Assembly (NCBI GenBank): GCA_016935885.1
Contig: JAFGQA010000196.1
Coordinates: 1-17,012, forward strand
Reading direction: 5' to 3'
Origin: Phycisphaerae bacterium
Lineage (GTDB): Bacteria; Planctomycetota; Phycisphaerae; UBA1845; UTPLA1
DNA length: 17,012 bases
A program made the position numbers and the translations under genes. This document shows positions 14,697-17,012 of this stretch, piece after piece. Below the pieces are notes generated by a model. It ran no database searches. It was not told where the DNA came from and saw nothing but the letters and a program-made list of their open reading frames with translations. Position 1 is the first letter of the stretch, and the number at the start of each line of letters is the position of its first letter.

Positions 14697-15491
14697 ATGT
14701 TGACGGTTATTCATCTCAGTGACTTGCACATCCACAAGAGCCGCGCGAAGCCCGACAACAAGAACGCGGACATGCTCGTCAACCATCTCATCAGGCGGTT
14801 CAAACCGCGAGGCAACGACAGGACCTACGTCGTCTTGACCGGCGACCTGACGGACGACGGTGACCTGCGACAGTACAGGCAACTCCAGGTCCGCATCCTC
14901 GAGCCGCTCGCCAAGGATTTCACGCTCTTGCCCGTGCCCGGCAATCACGACTACGCAAAGTACGGGAATGTGCTCCACACGTCGAGTGTCGCCCGCTTTG
15001 CCCAGTACGTTCGGCAGGAGCATCAGAAGGGCGCCGGCGGCCTCTCGTATCCTTGTGTCACGGTGGACCAGCGTGATCGGGCCGTGTTCATCGGGCTGGA
15101 CTCGGCGGACCCGCAGGGCATCGCGTGGTTTGCGGAGGGCGTCGTCGGGCCGAAGCAAAGCGCGGCCTTGGCCGATGTGCTCGCGGCACCGGAGCATCAG
15201 GACCGCCTGAAGGTGGTGTACCTCCACCACCATCCCTTTGACCGCCGGATCACCTTGAAGCTACAGCAGGCGGACGCCTTGCTCGGGGTTCTGGAGCGGC
15301 GCGCGGACGTGGTCCTCTTCGGCCACAAGCACAAGCACGAGGCCTTCTTCAATTGGTATCACGTCCCGTTGATGTTGGCATCGGGCAAGGTCACCGAGCC
15401 GGCGGGCGGCAACGCACTGGCGTTCCGTGTCTTGGAGATTAGCGAAGGCAAGCTGACTCGCGTCCACTCCGAGGAAATCCCCCCGGCTTGA
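14697..15491 (+). CDS. Calcineurin-like metallophosphoesterase
   Basis: The 264-residue protein has the complete metal-binding signature of the calcineurin-like phosphoesterase fold: D9-L-H11 near the N-terminus, GDLTDD at 49-54, GNHD at 82-85, HHHP at 177-180 and GHKHKH at 209-214. Such enzymes cleave phosphomonoesters or phosphodiesters using two metal ions. The layout resembles the CpdA/Icc (cAMP phosphodiesterase) branch, but the substrate cannot be told from sequence. No signal peptide is visible, so it is probably cytoplasmic. The ATG at 14697 follows a strong AGGAGGAG site. An upstream open frame to 14301 only reads through tandem repeats. The gene converges on sucC, with 79 bp between the stops. 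Confidence 0.92.
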   Translation: MLTVIHLSDLHIHKSRAKPDNKNADMLVNHLIRRFKPRGNDRTYVVLTGDLTDDGDLRQYRQLQVRILEPLAKDFTLLPVPGNHDYAKYGNVLHTSSVARFAQYVRQEHQKGAGGLSYPCVTVDQRDRAVFIGLDSADPQGIAWFAEGVVGPKQSAALADVLAAPEHQDRLKVVYLHHHPFDRRITLKLQQADALLGVLERRADVVLFGHKHKHEAFFNWYHVPLMLASGKVTEPAGGNALAFRVLEISEGKLTRVHSEEIPPA

Positions 15492-15570
15492 GCGTTGTGT
15501 GGCCGCAGCGCGGCGCGGAAAACGGCCGGCTGCCATTAACGCGCCGGGCGTCCGCGCATCGCGTTGTGCA

Positions 15571-16746
15571 TTACACAGCCGCGCAGACCTTCTTCGCCGC
15601 ATCAGTCAGGTCGTCCGCCGGAATCAGGGCGTCGATGTTGGCCTGCTTCAGCATCTCACGGGCCTTCTCGACATTGGTGCCCTCCAGCCGCACGACGACC
15701 GGGACCTTGAAGCCGATCTCCTTGGCCGCGGCGATCAAGGCCTCGGCGATGACGTCGCACTTGGCGATGCCGCCGAAGATGTTGACCAGAATGCCCTTGA
15801 CCTTCGGGTCCGCCAGGATGATGCGGAAGGCCTCGGTCGCGCCCTCCGTGGAGACGCCCCCACCGACGTCGAGGAAGTTGGCCGGCTCGCCGCCGTGCAG
15901 CTTGATGATGTCCATCGTGCTCATTGCCAACCCGGCACCGTTCACCAGACAGCCGATGTTGCCGTCCAGCGCGATGTAGCTGAGGTCGTGCTTCGCGGCG
16001 CGGAGCTCATTGGGGTTCTCCTCCGCCGGGTCGAACATCTCCTTCACGTCCGGATGGCGGAATAGGGCGTTGTCGTCGAAGTTGAACTTCGCATCGATCG
16101 CCTGGATCTCGCCGGGCGCCGAGCCGTCGCCTTTCGTCAAAACCAGCGGGTTGATCTCCGCGAGGCTGCAATCCTTCTCGACGAACGTCCTGGCGAGCGC
16201 GGCCATCGTCTTGGCCGCGGCCTTGGCCGCGTCGCCTTTCAGACCCAGCGCGTTGGTCAGCCGCCGGAGCTGGTAGGGTTGGATGCCGAGGTGCGGATGG
16301 ATCCATTCCTTGACGATCGCGTCGGGGTTCCTCGCGGCGACCTCTTCGATCTCGACGCCGCCCTCCTTCGACACCATCATGACGGGGCAGCCCTTGGCGC
16401 GGTCGACGACCATCCCCACGTAGTATTCCTTCTCGATGTCCACGGCGGGCGCCAGCAGCAGCTTCTTGACCTTGATGCCTTCCGGACCGGTCTGCTTCGA
16501 GACCATCGGCTCGGACAGCATGCGCTTCGCATGCTTCTGGAGCTCCGCGGGATCGTCCGAGAGGACGACGAAGCCGGCCTTGCCGCGGCCGCCCGCATGG
16601 ACCTGCGCCTTGATGACGAGCTTGCCACCCCCCAGCGCCTTGATCGCGGCCGGCACCTGTTCGGCGGAGTCGATGACCTCGAACTTCGGAACCGGGGCGC
16701 CGGCGTTCTGAAGAAGCTGGCGGGCCTGATACTCGTGGGCTTTCAT
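15571..16746 (-). CDS. sucC: Succinate--CoA ligase (ADP-forming), beta subunit
   Basis: The beta subunit of succinyl-CoA synthetase works with the alpha subunit (SucD) to couple succinyl-CoA cleavage to nucleotide triphosphate synthesis in the TCA cycle. The 391-residue protein has the usual length. The N-terminal ATP-grasp domain begins [12 protein letters not shown], with K46 and GRGKAG at 53-58. The C-terminal ligase domain carries [26 protein letters not shown] and [15 protein letters not shown] or GDP preference cannot be read with certainty. The ATG at 16746 has CAGGAG 8 nt upstream (16755-16760); a longer frame to 16878 crosses the promoter. No sucD follows: downstream is the convergent phosphoesterase gene. 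Confidence 0.96.
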   Translation of the reverse strand: MKAHEYQARQLLQNAGAPVPKFEVIDSAEQVPAAIKALGGGKLVIKAQVHAGGRGKAGFVVLSDDPAELQKHAKRMLSEPMVSKQTGPEGIKVKKLLLAPAVDIEKEYYVGMVVDRAKGCPVMMVSKEGGVEIEEVAARNPDAIVKEWIHPHLGIQPYQLRRLTNALGLKGDAAKAAAKTMAALARTFVEKDCSLAEINPLVLTKGDGSAPGEIQAIDAKFNFDDNALFRHPDVKEMFDPAEENPNELRAAKHDLSYIALDGNIGCLVNGAGLAMSTMDIIKLHGGEPANFLDVGGGVSTEGATEAFRIILADPKVKGILVNIFGGIAKCDVIAEALIAAAKEIGFKVPVVVRLEGTNVEKAREMLKQANIDALIPADDLTDAAKKVCAAV

Positions 16747-16833
16747 GTGAGCGTCTCCTGTTGGCTTTCTCCTGGTTGCATCCAGCCCGGCTGCGCGCGG
16801 CGGAAGCGGACTGCCCTTTGTTGCGGATACGGC

Positions 16834-16863
16834 ATCATACTCGCAAAACGCGCTTGATTCCAA
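16834..16863 (-). promoter_or_regulatory. Sigma70-like promoter for sucC
   Basis: On the minus strand TTGGAA (16858-16863, 4 of 6) is followed after 18 bp by TATGAT (16834-16839, 5 of 6), about 88 bp before the sucC ATG. A small palindrome, GGGCC-GAC-GGCCC (16864-16876), lies directly upstream of the -35 box. Confidence 0.5.
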
Positions 16864-16886
16864 GGGCCGACGGCCCAAGAATCTTT

Positions 16887-17009
16887 ACGGGTGTACGTTA
16901 CGATTGTAGGTGGGATTCCGGCACCGGGTAAGAGCCCCCGACCTTGGTCGGGGGGCACGTTCTCACGGACATCCGGCTGCCCCCCGGCCAAGGCCGGGGG
17001 CTCTTGAAC
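16887..17009. repeat. CCCCCG-hairpin repeat, short copy (upstream of sucC)
   Basis: This 123-bp copy matches 1370-1539 from ACGGGTGT to TTGAAC with a few substitutions, and has one instead of two copies of the 46-bp internal unit. It has the same hairpins, CCCCCGACC/GGTCGGGGG and CCCCCGGCC/GGCCGGGGG, and the same orientation relative to the gene it precedes. Confidence 0.85.
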
Positions 17010-17012
17010 GTC

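Overview
The window is 17 kb of GC-rich bacterial chromosome carrying ordinary housekeeping genes set in unusually repeat-rich spacers. The best guess is a planctomycete, probably of the Phycisphaerae type. This rests on a mur/ddl/ftsQ cluster with no ftsA or ftsZ after it, on many short hairpin repeats built around GGTGCCAC, and on the overall gene style. No rRNA, tRNA or marker search could be run, so the placement is inference.

Layout, left to right. 1-383: tandem and hairpin repeats. 384-1259 (-): alpha subunit of a class I (Fe-S) fumarase/tartrate dehydratase-type hydro-lyase, with a good sigma70-like promoter. 1260-2139: repeats, no gene. 2140-6500 (+): the operon murC-murB-ddl-ftsQ, with overlapping or closely spaced genes; it makes the cytoplasmic peptidoglycan precursors and a divisome membrane protein. 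6501-7074: a MITE-like element placed exactly after the ftsQ stop codon, then more repeats. 7075-8910 (+): two probably paralogous multi-TM proteins and a small Cys4 protein, none with a known function. 8911-9121: a second, inverted copy of the MITE-like element. 9122-12763 (-): dnaE, the replicative DNA polymerase III alpha subunit, with an in-frame insertion made of intergenic-type repeat DNA. 12939-14030 (-): a predicted lipoprotein of unknown function. 14031-14696: several repeat families, including three perfect-period 48-bp units. 14697-15491 (+): a calcineurin-like metallophosphoesterase. 15571-16746 (-): sucC, with a plausible promoter. 16887-17009: a second copy of the CCCCCG-hairpin repeat also found upstream of the fumarase gene.

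The genes fall into cell-wall/division (murC, murB, ddl, ftsQ), TCA cycle (fumarase alpha, sucC), replication (dnaE) and unknown membrane or envelope functions. The two TCA genes each lack their usual partner gene next to them (fumarase beta, sucD). No CRISPR array, transposase, phage gene or obvious defence system is present. The most notable signals are the small non-autonomous mobile elements: one with perfect terminal repeats and an apparent 4-bp target duplication at the ftsQ stop codon, and one repeat cluster that has become part of the DnaE protein.
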